Positions 1 to 8,899 of a DNA stretch of 44,089 bases are shown one piece after another. Below the pieces are notes generated by a model. It was not told the DNA's origin. It saw only the letters and a list, made by a program, of their open reading frames with translations, and did no database searches. The stretch is from an uncultured Aureispira sp. (GTDB lineage Bacteria; Bacteroidota; Bacteroidia; Chitinophagales; Saprospiraceae), in NCBI GenBank assembly GCA_937942475.1, contig CALDEP010000032.1, positions 1 through 44,089 of the forward strand, read 5' to 3'. Each line of letters opens with the position of its first letter. Position 1 is the first letter of the stretch. Made by a program: the position numbers and the translations under genes.

Positions 1-17
1 CTAATATCCTAAATCAA

Positions 18-929
18 ATGAAATTAATCGTACTTCTTTTTTTTATGTTGCCCTGCTTTATGCAAGCGCAAAGTGGTTATGCTAGATGGTATTCTATTCA
101 AGAAGGTTCTGGAATTCATTTGGCTGGAAATTATAAAGAAAAGAAAGTATATGGTAGTAAAACAGGGGATAAGAGTGACTTGAAATTGAGCCATGTGCAA
201 ACCTATGAAAATGATCGTTTGGTAAAAGATATGATGTACACCGAGTATCCTAATTTGATGTACAATATGACCATTAATTACCAAGAAGATGGAACGGCTA
301 TAGGAATGAATATAGAGGATTCGAGTGCCGTAACTTATGCCTTTACAGAAGCTGGAAAATTACGCTATTATGTGGTAGATCGCCAAAGTGATATGCATGT
401 TGTTTATACTTATAATGACGATGGAAATTTAATTCGTTGCAAAGATTGTTTGGCTCCTTTTGATGATCATAATTGGTGTGCTTATTATACCTATATTTAT
501 AATGAGGAAAAACAGCTTAGGGAAATTTATTCTTATAATTTGGAAAAAGGGGCAGCGAAAGAGAGTAAGACAATGTTTGAATCAGATACTTTGGTTTATG
601 AAAACAATCTTTTGACCCTTCGTTGGACGCTGAATGCTACGGGAGAAGCGATTCAAAAAGCAACTTATTCTTACGACAAAAAAGGATTGCTTATCAAAGA
701 GCATTCTACTCAATTGGCTCCGTATGAAAATCCAAGAAGTTACCTCAAAACCTATACTTATCATTGCAACCGCCAACTCAAAGGCTTAGAGGAAGCTTAT
801 TATACCAATGAAAAACTAGATGGAAAACAGGTTTCCAAATACAATAAAAAGGGAGATAAAGTTAAGCAAGAATCTTATCGTGGCGATGCCAAACGAACGA
901 AGCTTTATTTGATAAAATATAAGGGCTAG
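18..929 (+). CDS. Secreted protein with YD/RHS-like beta repeats, function unknown
   Basis: A 303-residue protein that starts with a Sec signal peptide (basic start, hydrophobic LLFFMLP core, likely cleavage at the AQ/S junction near residue 18). The mature part is rich in Tyr, Lys and Asp and has repeated short strands of the type Y-x-Y-(N/D)-x-x-G-x-L, for example YTYNDDGNLIR, YSYDKKGLLIK and KYNKKGDKVK. These resemble the strand-turn units of YD/RHS-type and YwqK-like repeats. There is no lipobox and no T9SS sorting domain, so periplasm or outer-membrane periphery is the likely location. It converges on the subtilase gene and is separated from it by a strong hairpin. The start is the first ATG and gives an intact signal peptide. 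No catalytic motif is visible and the function is not recognised. Confidence 0.8.
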   Translation: MKLIVLLFFMLPCFMQAQSGYARWYSIQEGSGIHLAGNYKEKKVYGSKTGDKSDLKLSHVQTYENDRLVKDMMYTEYPNLMYNMTINYQEDGTAIGMNIEDSSAVTYAFTEAGKLRYYVVDRQSDMHVVYTYNDDGNLIRCKDCLAPFDDHNWCAYYTYIYNEEKQLREIYSYNLEKGAAKESKTMFESDTLVYENNLLTLRWTLNATGEAIQKATYSYDKKGLLIKEHSTQLAPYENPRSYLKTYTYHCNRQLKGLEEAYYTNEKLDGKQVSKYNKKGDKVKQESYRGDAKRTKLYLIKYKG

Positions 930-936
930 CGTTTTA

Positions 937-975
937 GCAAGATGCCAGCCACTTCGAAAGCGGCTGGCATCTTGC
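937..975. terminator. Hairpin between convergent genes (putative bidirectional terminator)
   Basis: Perfect 14-bp inverted repeat: GCAAGATGCCAGCC at 937-950 and its complement at 962-975, with an 11-nt loop. It sits between the convergent ends of the secreted repeat protein and the subtilase. There is no long T-run on either side, so termination strength is uncertain. Confidence 0.65.
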
Positions 976-983
976 TTGCGCTC

Positions 984-2894
984 TTAACGAACCAAACTAA
1001 GTTTTTTCGTCACAGTAGTACTACTCGTTTTTAAACTCAAATAATAAGCCCCATTCGGTAGGTTTTGTAACTCCAATTGCGTCTGATCGCTATTGGTAAT
1101 TTCTTTTTCCAGTAAAACCTGTCCCAAAGTAGAGTAGAGGGTTAAGCTAAGCGGATTGCCAGTTGTTAATTGATGTGAAATGAAGACCGTTCCTTGTGAT
1201 GGATTTGGGTAGACTTCAAAATGAGCGATGGTTTGAAGGTCTATCACATTTACCGTAGTTTGTTGCGCCATAGAAACAGCCAAAAAGGCATTCACGCGAC
1301 CATAACCCAATTCACTAGACCAAGTTCCATAAGCATTATTAGTTGTATAAGCATAACCACCAACCCGTTCAGCAGTGGTATCAATGATTGCCCTTGCTCT
1401 TTCGGCCGTCAAACTACTATCAACAGACAAAACCAGCGCCATAACAGCCGCAGCATTGGGGCAAGCCGCAGAAGTTCCATTAAAGGTATATTGATAATCA
1501 CCCGTGCGATAACCATTACTCCCAACAGCATCTGTCGTCATTATTTTTACACCAGGCGCCCCCAATTCTAGATGCGCTCCCCAGTTTCCTTCCCAAGATT
1601 CACCATCACAAGAACCATTTACTTTGCGTTCATCACACATTGAAGTCGCATTGACTGAAATGGCATCTGGCTCACGGCTTGGCCAAATCGGAGGATCTGG
1701 ACCATCGTTTCCAGAACTAAAGAAAAGCAAACTTCCCTTTCCATTTCTACCATTGGCATAAGCTTGAATAATAGCCGCATTCACGGTAGAAGTATCTCCA
1801 GGACCAGGAAGTAAAGGAATAAATTGATCCCCAAGTCCCCAAGAATTACTCAATACGTCTGCTTGACCCGTTTGCCAAGCCCAAGTAATTCCATCTGCCA
1901 TCCAAGCGGCAGTTGAATAAGCGATCACGCCTAAGGTTGGAATGTTTTGATAGGTAAATATTTTGATCGGAACGATTTTGCAACCGTATGCCACGCCTGC
2001 GATGCCTATATTATTATCGCCTTTGGCAGCCACAATTCCTGCACAACAGGTTCCATGACCATCATTGCTATAATTAAAACTAGGATAGCCATTACTGTTG
2101 TCTCCATTTGCGGAATAACCAGGCAATAGATTGGGCATTAAATCAGGATGCAAGGTATCCACACCTGAATCAAGGATCGCAATACGAATATGTGGCGCCC
2201 CTGTCGTGACCGTCCAAGCATCATCTACATCCATGTCAGCATCTATCGTCCCGCTGTATTGTATGACCGTTCCTGTATTATTAATTGCCCATTGACGACC
2301 ATAAAAAGGATCCACTGTAGTGACAATTGGATTGATTAAATAATTAGGCTCGGCATATTTAAACGACTTGGATTGGTGTAGTTTTATCGCTAAATCTATC
2401 GTACTAAGCGTACTATTTTTGTCTAGATGCAACTCGTATAGATTTTTCATTCTGTGAGGGACTATACTTGTTATGTTGTGTTCCTCCGCTACGGTTTTTA
2501 GTAAGTGATAATCAGCAGGATTTTTTAGTTGAACCAACACTTGATTCAACATACCTAAGTGGTTATTCTTGTCACTTTTGAAGTATTCACCAAGGTACTG
2601 GATAGAAGTATTTTGGCTTAATTTCTCTATTAATTGATAATATTCAGAGGCATTTTGTGCCGAAGTAATGGCAATGCTAACCTCAGGATAGGTTAAGCTT
2701 CCCCAAGTTTTTAGCATGGGGTATTGACTTAAAATTTTATCCTTTGTACTAGTTTGAACATTGGGTTTGAATTGAATGATTATTTTTTCAAGGTCCAAAT
2801 AGGATTCGTAGCTTTCTCTGTATTGTGCCTCAACAGTAGGAGTTGAGATACTAATAATACATAAGCTGATGATGATATGAAAAAGGAAATTCAT
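984..2894 (-). CDS. Secreted S8 (subtilisin-family) serine protease with T9SS sorting domain
   Basis: A 636-residue secreted endopeptidase. It has a signal peptide (residues 1-23, ending VEA-Q), a long propeptide-like region (about 30-195) and a subtilase domain (about 200-545). The catalytic triad is visible: Asp242 in ILDSGVD, His280 in DGHGTCCAG and Ser475 in NGTSAACP, with oxyanion Asn395 in SSGNDGP. Residues about 558-636 form a T9SS type A C-terminal domain (VYPNPSQG, LGQVL, NLPNGAYYL, final KKLSLVR), which predicts export across the outer membrane by T9SS and release or anchoring there. The propeptide region is long enough for two inhibitor-I9-like halves, which is inference. All key residues are present, so it should be active. 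A hairpin lies just downstream. Confidence 0.95.
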   Translation of the reverse strand: MNFLFHIIISLCIISISTPTVEAQYRESYESYLDLEKIIIQFKPNVQTSTKDKILSQYPMLKTWGSLTYPEVSIAITSAQNASEYYQLIEKLSQNTSIQYLGEYFKSDKNNHLGMLNQVLVQLKNPADYHLLKTVAEEHNITSIVPHRMKNLYELHLDKNSTLSTIDLAIKLHQSKSFKYAEPNYLINPIVTTVDPFYGRQWAINNTGTVIQYSGTIDADMDVDDAWTVTTGAPHIRIAILDSGVDTLHPDLMPNLLPGYSANGDNSNGYPSFNYSNDGHGTCCAGIVAAKGDNNIGIAGVAYGCKIVPIKIFTYQNIPTLGVIAYSTAAWMADGITWAWQTGQADVLSNSWGLGDQFIPLLPGPGDTSTVNAAIIQAYANGRNGKGSLLFFSSGNDGPDPPIWPSREPDAISVNATSMCDERKVNGSCDGESWEGNWGAHLELGAPGVKIMTTDAVGSNGYRTGDYQYTFNGTSAACPNAAAVMALVLSVDSSLTAERARAIIDTTAERVGGYAYTTNNAYGTWSSELGYGRVNAFLAVSMAQQTTVNVIDLQTIAHFEVYPNPSQGTVFISHQLTTGNPLSLTLYSTLGQVLLEKEITNSDQTQLELQNLPNGAYYLSLKTSSTTVTKKLSLVR

Positions 2895-3239
2895 AGCTTT
2901 TAATTATTTTGTGTGATTTACTTTATGGATGTTTCTCAAGCTAATAAAAAAGTGCCGACTGACCAAACTTCATTCATGGATTCGGTGGTGAGCTTTTAAA
3001 TAAACGAATTATTTCTACCTTTTATTAAAAAATGAGCGATTAGACTATGATTTAGAGCGCTTTAATGTTGAAAATCCTTATTGCAAAGCAATGCCAAAGC
3101 ATCCTATGTCTGTAAAAGGTAGTACGATCTTGACTTGGGAAAAGAATAAAAGTTCTTATAGGAAATAGGTTTTTGATGTTAATAAATGGATTATTTTGAA
3201 CTAAAAGAAAAAGTATCGGGTTAGTCCTTAAAACTAAAA
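2895..3239. other. Intergenic region between divergent genes, presumably both promoters
   Basis: 345 bp of AT-rich DNA between the divergently transcribed subtilase and HAD phosphatase genes. No good TAnnTTTG element was found by eye. Short ORFs on either strand have no start context or family signature. Nothing else is recognised. Confidence 0.5.
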
Positions 3240-3836
3240 ATGGAGTCAAAGAACGAGCATAAAACATTGTTAATATTAGATTTGGATGAAACCTTAATGC
3301 ATGGAAGTGAAACGCCTTTGGAGCAAGAAGAAGCTTTTAAGGTGCTTCACTTCTATATTTATTTAAGACCTTTTTTGAAGACTTTTTTAGAGGGCATAAA
3401 AGATGATTTTCTAGTTGCTGTTTGGTCTTCTGCTTCTGATGACTATGTGAATATGGTGGTTGAGAACTTATTTCCCAAAGATTATCCTTTAGAGTTTGTC
3501 TGGGGACGAAAACGCTGTACGTATCGCTCTAAGCGATTCTCGAAAGATTTTGGACGTTATCTAGAAGATTATGAAACGCCTTTTTTTTACCTAAAACCAT
3601 TGGATAAAGTAAAACGACAAGGATATAAGATCGAACGTATATTGATCGTAGATGATTCGCCAGAGAAAACACAGAATAATTATGGGAATGCGATCTATCC
3701 AAGTGAATTTACAGGAAATATAGAAGATAATGAGTTGCTCTATTTATTGACTTATCTAAAAACCTTAAAGGATAAAACGAATGTTCGAGGAATTGAAAAA
3801 AGGGGGTGGAGGACTTTAGTAGACGGTGAACTATGA
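3240..3836 (+). CDS. HAD-superfamily FCP1/NIF-like phosphatase domain protein
   Basis: A 198-residue cytoplasmic protein with no signal peptide. HAD motif I is ILDLDETLMHG (Asp14 nucleophile, Asp16 acid/base), followed by the early LRPFL segment seen in the NLI-interacting-factor (FCP1/SCP) family. Motif II is VAVWSSAS (about 58-66). Motif III/IV is ILIVDDSPEK (about 134-143), followed by the YGNAI segment. In eukaryotes this fold removes phosphate from phosphoserine of the RNA polymerase II tail; the bacterial substrate is unknown, so the specific role is open. The length matches a bare catalytic domain without a cap. It stands alone between two large gaps. Confidence 0.85.
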   Translation: MESKNEHKTLLILDLDETLMHGSETPLEQEEAFKVLHFYIYLRPFLKTFLEGIKDDFLVAVWSSASDDYVNMVVENLFPKDYPLEFVWGRKRCTYRSKRFSKDFGRYLEDYETPFFYLKPLDKVKRQGYKIERILIVDDSPEKTQNNYGNAIYPSEFTGNIEDNELLYLLTYLKTLKDKTNVRGIEKRGWRTLVDGEL

Positions 3837-4303
3837 ATACTTCGTGCATTAAAAGGAAGATTTATATGTTAAAATTGAGCATTAAGAAACTTTTGAACCA
3901 TAATGGAAGTTGTATAATTGTATGAAAACTTTCAATTAAAAATGAAAATTGCTTAACTTTGAATATTCTTGTACTTATTTCTATTGTAAAAGCTTAAAAA
4001 AGATTCAGTTAGATTGTGAAATGATTGTTAAAGTCAATGGAATAACTCTGAATGATTCTGATTTTTTTGAAAAAAAATATGTATATTTATACACAGAATT
4101 AATTTTTGAGCATTAATAAAAGATGAATCAAAAAAAATTGATTAATTGTTCAATAAAAAGTTTTTTTGAGCAACAAATAAATAAGATAAGCCGTATAAAG
4201 TTATGTATGGACTTATAGGTTGCAATAGAGTGGCGTAAATTTATAAAATAAGAAATAAACAGAATTTTTGTTTTTTTAACAAATCATAAAACTAAAAATA
4301 AAC
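3837..4303. other. AT-rich gap upstream of LVIVD lipoprotein 1
   Basis: 467 bp, strongly AT-rich, with no credible ORF. A TAACTTTG sequence near 3953-3960 matches the Bacteroidota -7 consensus TAnnTTTG, but it would give a leader of more than 300 nt. No structured RNA family is recognised. Confidence 0.4.
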
Positions 4304-5494
4304 ATGAACAGAATGTTTGTATTCGGAGCAGCATTAATTGCAGGTTCCTTACTAATTGGATGTAATAGTGCCAATACGGATCAAGATACACTTAGCTATC
4401 ATTCTTCTGACGAAATGCGTGAGCAATCTATCGAATTGCAAGTTGCTCGTAAGTTGACAAACCCTGGTAAAATTTATGTTAAGGATGACATGATTTTAAT
4501 CAATGAAATGGGAAAAGGTATTCACATGATTTACAATGAGAATCCTGCTGAGCCTAAAAAAATTGGTTTTATTAAAATTCCTGGAAATATTGATGTTGCT
4601 GTCAAAGGTGATATGATTTATGCGGATAACTACATGGATTTAGTAGCTTTAAATACTAAAACAGGCGAAATTAAGCGTGTTAAAAATGCTTTTAAAGTAT
4701 TTGAGAAGCAACGTAGAGAGCAAATTTTGGCAATGAACAATGGTGTTGAGCCAATGAGTGGCATGAGAGCAACACAATTTCAAGCGGTATCTAACGGTAC
4801 GCCATCTAGCGCTGGAAACCCAGTAGGTACAGGTGGGTCAATGGCTCGTTTTACGATTGTTGATAATAGTTTGTATGTTTTGGATGGCAACAACATGGTA
4901 ATTTATGATATTACAGATGCTGAGAATCCTAAGAAAATGAACGAAATTGCAATGGATTTTAATGTAGAGACTATTTTTCCACACGAAGGACAATTGTTCA
5001 TTGGTGGTACAGAAGGAATGTACATTTATGACAACTCTGATCCTTCATTGCCTGTTTTCTTGAGCAAATTTGAGCATGCAATAGCATGTGATCCTGTTGT
5101 AGTAGCTGGTAATTATGCTTATGTAACACTACGTAGTGGAGGTCCTTGTGATCGTGCCATCAATCAATTGGATGTAGTTAATATTTCTGATGTTACCAAC
5201 CCAACTTTGGTGAAGAATTTCCAAATGCACAACCCACATGGTTTGAGCGTACAAGGAAATACCTTGTACTTGTGTGATGGTAACCAAGGTTTGAAAGTGT
5301 ACGATGTAACGGACAAAACAAACATTTCAGATAATTTACTAGATGCTGATAGAGATATTCGCAAGGCATACGATGTCATTCCAAATCCTGATAATGGAAC
5401 ATTGATCGTTGTTGGTAGAGATGGTATCTTTCAATATGATGCTATGGACCCTAATAACTTAGAGCGTATTAGCGAAATTACAATTGAAGCTTAA
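4304..5494 (+). CDS. LVIVD-repeat beta-propeller lipoprotein (paralog 1)
   Basis: A 396-residue lipoprotein. The signal peptide ends in the lipobox LIGC with Cys20 as the lipidation site. The mature part is built from LVIVD-type repeats that form a beta-propeller, with blade signatures such as LDVVNISDVTNPTLV, LYLCDGNQGLKVYDVTDK and MVIYDITDAENPKKM. A CDPV...YAYVTLRSGGPC segment contributes two cysteines also found in the next gene. Residues about 130-185 are a low-complexity insertion ending in GGSMARF. LVIVD propellers are thought to be surface or periplasmic binding or assembly proteins; no enzyme residues are seen. The paralog at 6011-7303 follows on the same strand. A strong terminator follows, so it is probably a single-gene unit. 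Confidence 0.9.
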   Translation: MNRMFVFGAALIAGSLLIGCNSANTDQDTLSYHSSDEMREQSIELQVARKLTNPGKIYVKDDMILINEMGKGIHMIYNENPAEPKKIGFIKIPGNIDVAVKGDMIYADNYMDLVALNTKTGEIKRVKNAFKVFEKQRREQILAMNNGVEPMSGMRATQFQAVSNGTPSSAGNPVGTGGSMARFTIVDNSLYVLDGNNMVIYDITDAENPKKMNEIAMDFNVETIFPHEGQLFIGGTEGMYIYDNSDPSLPVFLSKFEHAIACDPVVVAGNYAYVTLRSGGPCDRAINQLDVVNISDVTNPTLVKNFQMHNPHGLSVQGNTLYLCDGNQGLKVYDVTDKTNISDNLLDADRDIRKAYDVIPNPDNGTLIVVGRDGIFQYDAMDPNNLERISEITIEA

Positions 5495-5534
5495 TACAAA
5501 TGGCTGAAATATAAATTACTAAATAAGTAATAAG

Positions 5535-5567
5535 AAAACCTTGTAACGTTTGTTGCAAGGTTTTTTT
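5535..5567 (+). terminator. Rho-independent terminator of LVIVD gene 1
   Basis: A 12-bp stem with one G-U pair (AAACCTTGTAAC with GTTGCAAGGTTT), a 4-nt loop and a following run of T residues, 41 bp after the stop codon. Confidence 0.85.
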
Positions 5568-6010
5568 CGTTTAGCCCAAACACAAAAAGCGAATTAGGAA
5601 TAAATTAGGTGCCTCTTTCTAGTCTAGAAGTACTAAAGGGAGGATTATTTTAAATTTTATTCGGTTTATTTTGCATAATCTAATTTAAATGTGCAGATTT
5701 ACATTACAATAAATAAATTGAACGTTCAGTTTATTTATTAAAATCAAAAAGATTAAAAATAATGAAAAAAAAATAAAAAATAAGGAGGGTACTGTTTTTC
5801 TCACACGGTTAGTTTAGTGATGTTAGAAATGAAGCAGGCTTTAACAATTCTTTTTATGTTAAAATTTAATATTTACTTAGCATATTTGCTTTAGCCTGCG
5901 TTCTTTGAAATGTGTAAGATATAGAAACAAATATTTTTATAAGAAATCACAAACCACCCAATTATTCATTTGTAATTTATTTTCATAACCACACAAAACT
6001 TAGTTAAATT
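5568..6010. other. Gap between the two LVIVD genes
   Basis: About 440 bp of AT-rich sequence with no convincing ORF. A 7-bp inverted repeat (GCAGGCT near 5833, AGCCTGC near 5893) brackets a GCATATTTGC stretch that could be a promoter -7 region for the second lipoprotein gene. That is a weak, by-eye assignment. Confidence 0.35.
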
Positions 6011-7303
6011 ATGTACAAAAGAAATGTGTTTTTTACAGCAGTAGCGCTACTATTTTTAATGGCTAGCTGTGTTAAGGATGATTGTACTAGAGTAATGACA
6101 TACACAAAGCATACGCCAGTGTATAAAACTTTAGATGAAATTCGTGTAGATCCTACGGTAGAACCTGCAAGAGATTTGAAAAATCCAGGAAAAATTTACC
6201 TATATGGTAATTTGATCTTAATTAACGAAAAAGGAGAAGGCGTGCATGTCATTGACAATGCAAATCCTAGTGCTCCTGCTAAATTGGCTTTTATTTCTAT
6301 TCCTGGTAATATTGATATTGCAATGAGTGGAAGTACTTTATATGCAGACAATTATATTGATTTGTTGGCTATTGACGTATCCAATATTCAAAATGCTCGT
6401 TTGAAAAAGCGTGTACAAAATGCTTTTCCTGATTTTGGAACAAATTCAGATGGAGCTATTTTAGTTGCTTATAACAGTGAAGAAGTAACGGAGGAAGTTA
6501 AGTGTGATGATCAAGCTGCTATGGCTCAAGCTCAACAAGGGCAATGGGGGAATAACATGATGATGAACAATACTGGTGTTGATAATGCTGGTGTATCTGC
6601 TAATGTAGGTGGTTCTGGTCGTGAAGCAATTGGTATTGGTGGGTCAATGGCTCGTTTTGGAATCAATGGTCAAAACTTATATGTTGTTGACAACCAAGAC
6701 ATGCACATTTTTGATATTTCTAATACAGAAGATCCTACTCGTGTAAATCAAGTAACTGTTGGAATGGGTTGGGGAATTGAAACGATTTTCCCTTACCAAG
6801 ATAAGTTGTTTATTGGTAGTAACACAGGAATGTTTATTTATGACAATAGCAATCCTCAAAGCCCAACTTATTTGAGTGAATTCCAACATGCAGACGTATG
6901 TGATCCTGTATTTGTAGATGGTAACTTTGCTTATGTAACGTTGCGTAGTGGTACAAACTGTCAAGGATTTAGCAATCAATTGGACGTAGTTGATATTTCT
7001 AATATCACTAATCCAGTATTGGTTAGCTCAACAGACATGCACAATCCTCATGGATTGACTGTAGAGGGTGATAACTTATACTTGTGTGATGGTTCTGACG
7101 GTTTCAAAGTGTTTGATATTACTGATAAGCAAGCAATTGGACAAAATGAATTGTTCCATGATAGTTCAATTCCAGCTTATGATGCTATCACGATTCCTAG
7201 AGCAGATGCTGTTTTAGTAATTGGAGCAGATGGTTTTTACCAATACAGCACATCAAATCCAGCAGCATTACAATTGCTAAGTCATATTCCTGTGACAAAA
7301 TAA
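6011..7303 (+). CDS. LVIVD-repeat beta-propeller lipoprotein (paralog 2)
   Basis: A 430-residue lipoprotein with lipobox MASC and Cys20 as the predicted acylated residue. It is clearly paralogous to the preceding LVIVD protein: both carry ARDLKNPGKIY/ARKLTNPGKIY, IPGNIDIA/IPGNIDVA, YADNYIDL/YADNYMDL, CDPV...YAYVTLRSG..C and NPHGL...LYLCDG..G.KV(F/Y)D(I/V)TDK. The main difference is a longer Gln/Asn/Met/Gly-rich insertion (about residues 155-215) in the middle of the propeller, before GIGGSMARF. Both proteins probably sit on the membrane as ligand-binding or scaffold propellers. The cysteines in CDPV...C and in YLCDG are kept in both, which suggests a structural disulphide; that is inference. 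Confidence 0.9.
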   Translation: MYKRNVFFTAVALLFLMASCVKDDCTRVMTYTKHTPVYKTLDEIRVDPTVEPARDLKNPGKIYLYGNLILINEKGEGVHVIDNANPSAPAKLAFISIPGNIDIAMSGSTLYADNYIDLLAIDVSNIQNARLKKRVQNAFPDFGTNSDGAILVAYNSEEVTEEVKCDDQAAMAQAQQGQWGNNMMMNNTGVDNAGVSANVGGSGREAIGIGGSMARFGINGQNLYVVDNQDMHIFDISNTEDPTRVNQVTVGMGWGIETIFPYQDKLFIGSNTGMFIYDNSNPQSPTYLSEFQHADVCDPVFVDGNFAYVTLRSGTNCQGFSNQLDVVDISNITNPVLVSSTDMHNPHGLTVEGDNLYLCDGSDGFKVFDITDKQAIGQNELFHDSSIPAYDAITIPRADAVLVIGADGFYQYSTSNPAALQLLSHIPVTK

Positions 7304-7361
7304 TTTACCAAGGCTACTCCTGAAAATGGTGTTGCTAATAAGTATATAGACTGAATAATTT

Positions 7362-7395
7362 AGCAGGCAGATGTAGACTATCTGCCTGTTATTTT
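7362..7395 (+). terminator. Hairpin between LVIVD gene 2 and the membrane-protein gene
   Basis: Arms CAGGCAGAT (7364-7372) and ATCTGCCTG (7380-7388) with a 7-nt loop, followed by TTATTTTTAG. It looks like a terminator, but it ends only about 20 nt before the next start codon. The next gene may therefore depend on partial read-through. Confidence 0.7.
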
Positions 7396-7415
7396 TAGAA
7401 ATAAAAATTAAATAA

Positions 7416-8198
7416 ATGAACTACAAAAAATTAATCTATTGTTTGTTGAGTGTTCTTGTTATAATTTGCTTGACAACTGTAGATACTTGGGCGCAAGAGA
7501 CCAGAGAAGACGTTGTTTATTTGGAAAATGGAAGCGTAATAAGAGGGCAGGTGATGGAGTATGATCCTAATGGAAATATTAAAATAGAAATCTATGGGGG
7601 AAGTATTTTGGTTTATAAAAGTTCAGAAGTACTTAAAATAGAGAAAGAGACGACCAAAGTGGTCACAAAAGTAAAAAAAGAGAAACGCCCCAATCATAAG
7701 GTACCTAATACTGGAATTTATGGGACTATTTCTGTTGGAACCTTGGGAGGACTGGGCGATTGGGGACAACCTACGCCAGGGATAAGCCTAAAAGGTGTCG
7801 CAGGGTGGTATTTTCATCGCCTTCTTGGTGTTGGAGGAGGAATTGGAATGATGAATTTAGGAGGTCCAACTTTTGTCCCTGTTTTTGCTAATATTCGAGG
7901 AAATTTCATGAAGTCTACAGCGAGTTTGTTTTATGATATCAATATTGGTTATGGTATTGGAGTTGTCAATCCCATGTTTTTTAATGGACTAGGTCAAATG
8001 TCGTCTGCAAGTGGCGGTTTATATCTAAGACCATCTATAGGAGTGCGTCTTCCTTCTACAAGACAAACGCATATTTTCTTAGACTTTGGATATGTTATAC
8101 AATTTTCAAGTGCGCAGTATATGGATTGGAACAACAATTCAATTTCAGAAAAAAGAACGATCTACAGACCTTCTTTTCGGTTCGGTATTACTTTTTAA
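7416..8198 (+). CDS. Outer-membrane beta-barrel-like protein, function unknown
   Basis: A 260-residue exported protein with a signal peptide of about 27 residues ending TWA-Q. Residues about 30-75 form a small domain (VVYLENGSVIRGQVMEYD...VLVYKSSEVLKIEKE) of the kind found before many Bacteroidota outer-membrane proteins, followed by a Lys-rich linker (about 76-95). The rest alternates glycine-rich hydrophobic strands (GTISVGTLGG, LGVGGGIGMMNLGG, PSIGVRLP) and ends RPSFRFGITF, with a terminal aromatic residue typical of outer-membrane barrels. It probably forms an 8-strand-type barrel. It follows the LVIVD lipoprotein on the same strand, only 112 bp away, so a surface partnership is possible but unproven. 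Confidence 0.8.
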   Translation: MNYKKLIYCLLSVLVIICLTTVDTWAQETREDVVYLENGSVIRGQVMEYDPNGNIKIEIYGGSILVYKSSEVLKIEKETTKVVTKVKKEKRPNHKVPNTGIYGTISVGTLGGLGDWGQPTPGISLKGVAGWYFHRLLGVGGGIGMMNLGGPTFVPVFANIRGNFMKSTASLFYDINIGYGIGVVNPMFFNGLGQMSSASGGLYLRPSIGVRLPSTRQTHIFLDFGYVIQFSSAQYMDWNNNSISEKRTIYRPSFRFGITF

Positions 8199-8390
8199 GT
8201 AGAACAAAAAGCTTTTAATAAATCATCTATTATAATCTACAAAACATAAAAAACGACCTCTAGGACTAGACTTTTATGCTTAAAAAGAGCTATTTTTTAG
8301 ATTAGATAAAGAAAAGCAATAAAAATAAAAAATAATAAGATTGATAGTCAAGCCTTTGCAATAAGTGTTTCATTTATTTCGAAGAAAAAC

Positions 8391-8421
8391 TTGTGAAAAC
8401 TAAAAAAGCGTTTTATATTTG
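8391..8421 (+). promoter_or_regulatory. Promoter of SRP RNA copy 1
   Basis: A TTG at 8391-8393 and a TATATTTG -7 element (consensus TAnnTTTG) at 8414-8421, 20 bp apart. This predicts a transcript start at about 8424-8428, just where the closing stem of the RNA begins. The same layout and spacing is found before copy 2. Confidence 0.75.
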
Positions 8422-8423
8422 CA

Positions 8424-8518
8424 GCGGAGTTGGAGGTACATGACAAGCTCCCATTAAATCCCCCAGATGTTAACGCAAGCAAGGGTAGGTGGTTGTAGCA
8501 GTTGGTGTATCTCTGCTC
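8424..8518 (+). ncRNA. ffs: Signal recognition particle RNA, bacterial small type (4.5S RNA), copy 1
   Basis: This is the RNA scaffold of the signal recognition particle: it binds Ffh and docks FtsY to target membrane and secreted proteins. The core reads CCCCAGATGTTAACGCAAGC then AAGGGTAGG, which aligns without gaps to E. coli 4.5S RNA around positions 43-64. Two features are unusual. The tetraloop is UAAC (8471-8474), a URRC-type loop, instead of GGAA. The symmetric loop has A (8467) at the position of E. coli G49. The closing stem CGGAG (8425-8429) pairs with CTCTG (8511-8515). Helix pair A8443-U8502 is G-C in copy 2, a compensatory change. Promoter and terminator are intact, so it is probably expressed. 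Confidence 0.85.
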
Positions 8519-8527
8519 TTTTTTTTT

Positions 8528-8571
8528 AAAGGGGTCAATAGCAATTTATTGTTATTGACCTCTTTTTTTTT
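8528..8571 (+). terminator. Rho-independent terminator of SRP RNA copy 1
   Basis: A stem of about 17 bp from AAAGGGGTCAATAGCAA to its complement, with a TTTA loop and a run of 8-9 T residues. It is preceded by another T-run (8519-8527) directly after the RNA body. The same hairpin occurs after copy 2 without change. Confidence 0.9.
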
Positions 8572-8866
8572 GTTTAAGAATAAGCTTGAAATTAAAGGAT
8601 GCATAAAGAAACTTCAGCTTTGTCGTAAATTCTTTCATTTGATTCTTAATATTATTTTGGAATGCTATAAAGGCTTTGGAAAAAGAAAATAATTAAACGT
8701 TTTAATTTTTTTTAAGGAACTAGCTTTATTTTTATATGATTTGTACGAGCAGCAATTTTGGCGTATAATGTCTTGGCTTATAAAACGCTAAGTTTTGTTT
8801 AGTTGTTAGAACTTAATTCCGAATTAAAAATTGAATAAGAAAAGTTTAATTTATTTGAGAGAAAAG

Positions 8867-8898
8867 TTTGCGAAATTTAAAAAAGCGTTCTATATTTG
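8867..8898 (+). promoter_or_regulatory. Promoter of SRP RNA copy 2
   Basis: TTTG at 8867-8870 and TATATTTG at 8891-8898, with 20 bp between them as in copy 1. The stretch between them (AAAAAAGCGTT) is also shared, so the duplicated unit includes the promoter. Confidence 0.75.
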
Positions 8899-8899
8899 T

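Noticed and set aside
8489-8692. ORF of 67 residues running through SRP RNA copy 1
   Set aside because: It starts inside the RNA core and crosses the terminator; a similar shadow frame arises in copy 2 (8945-9139). Both follow from the RNA sequence, not from coding.
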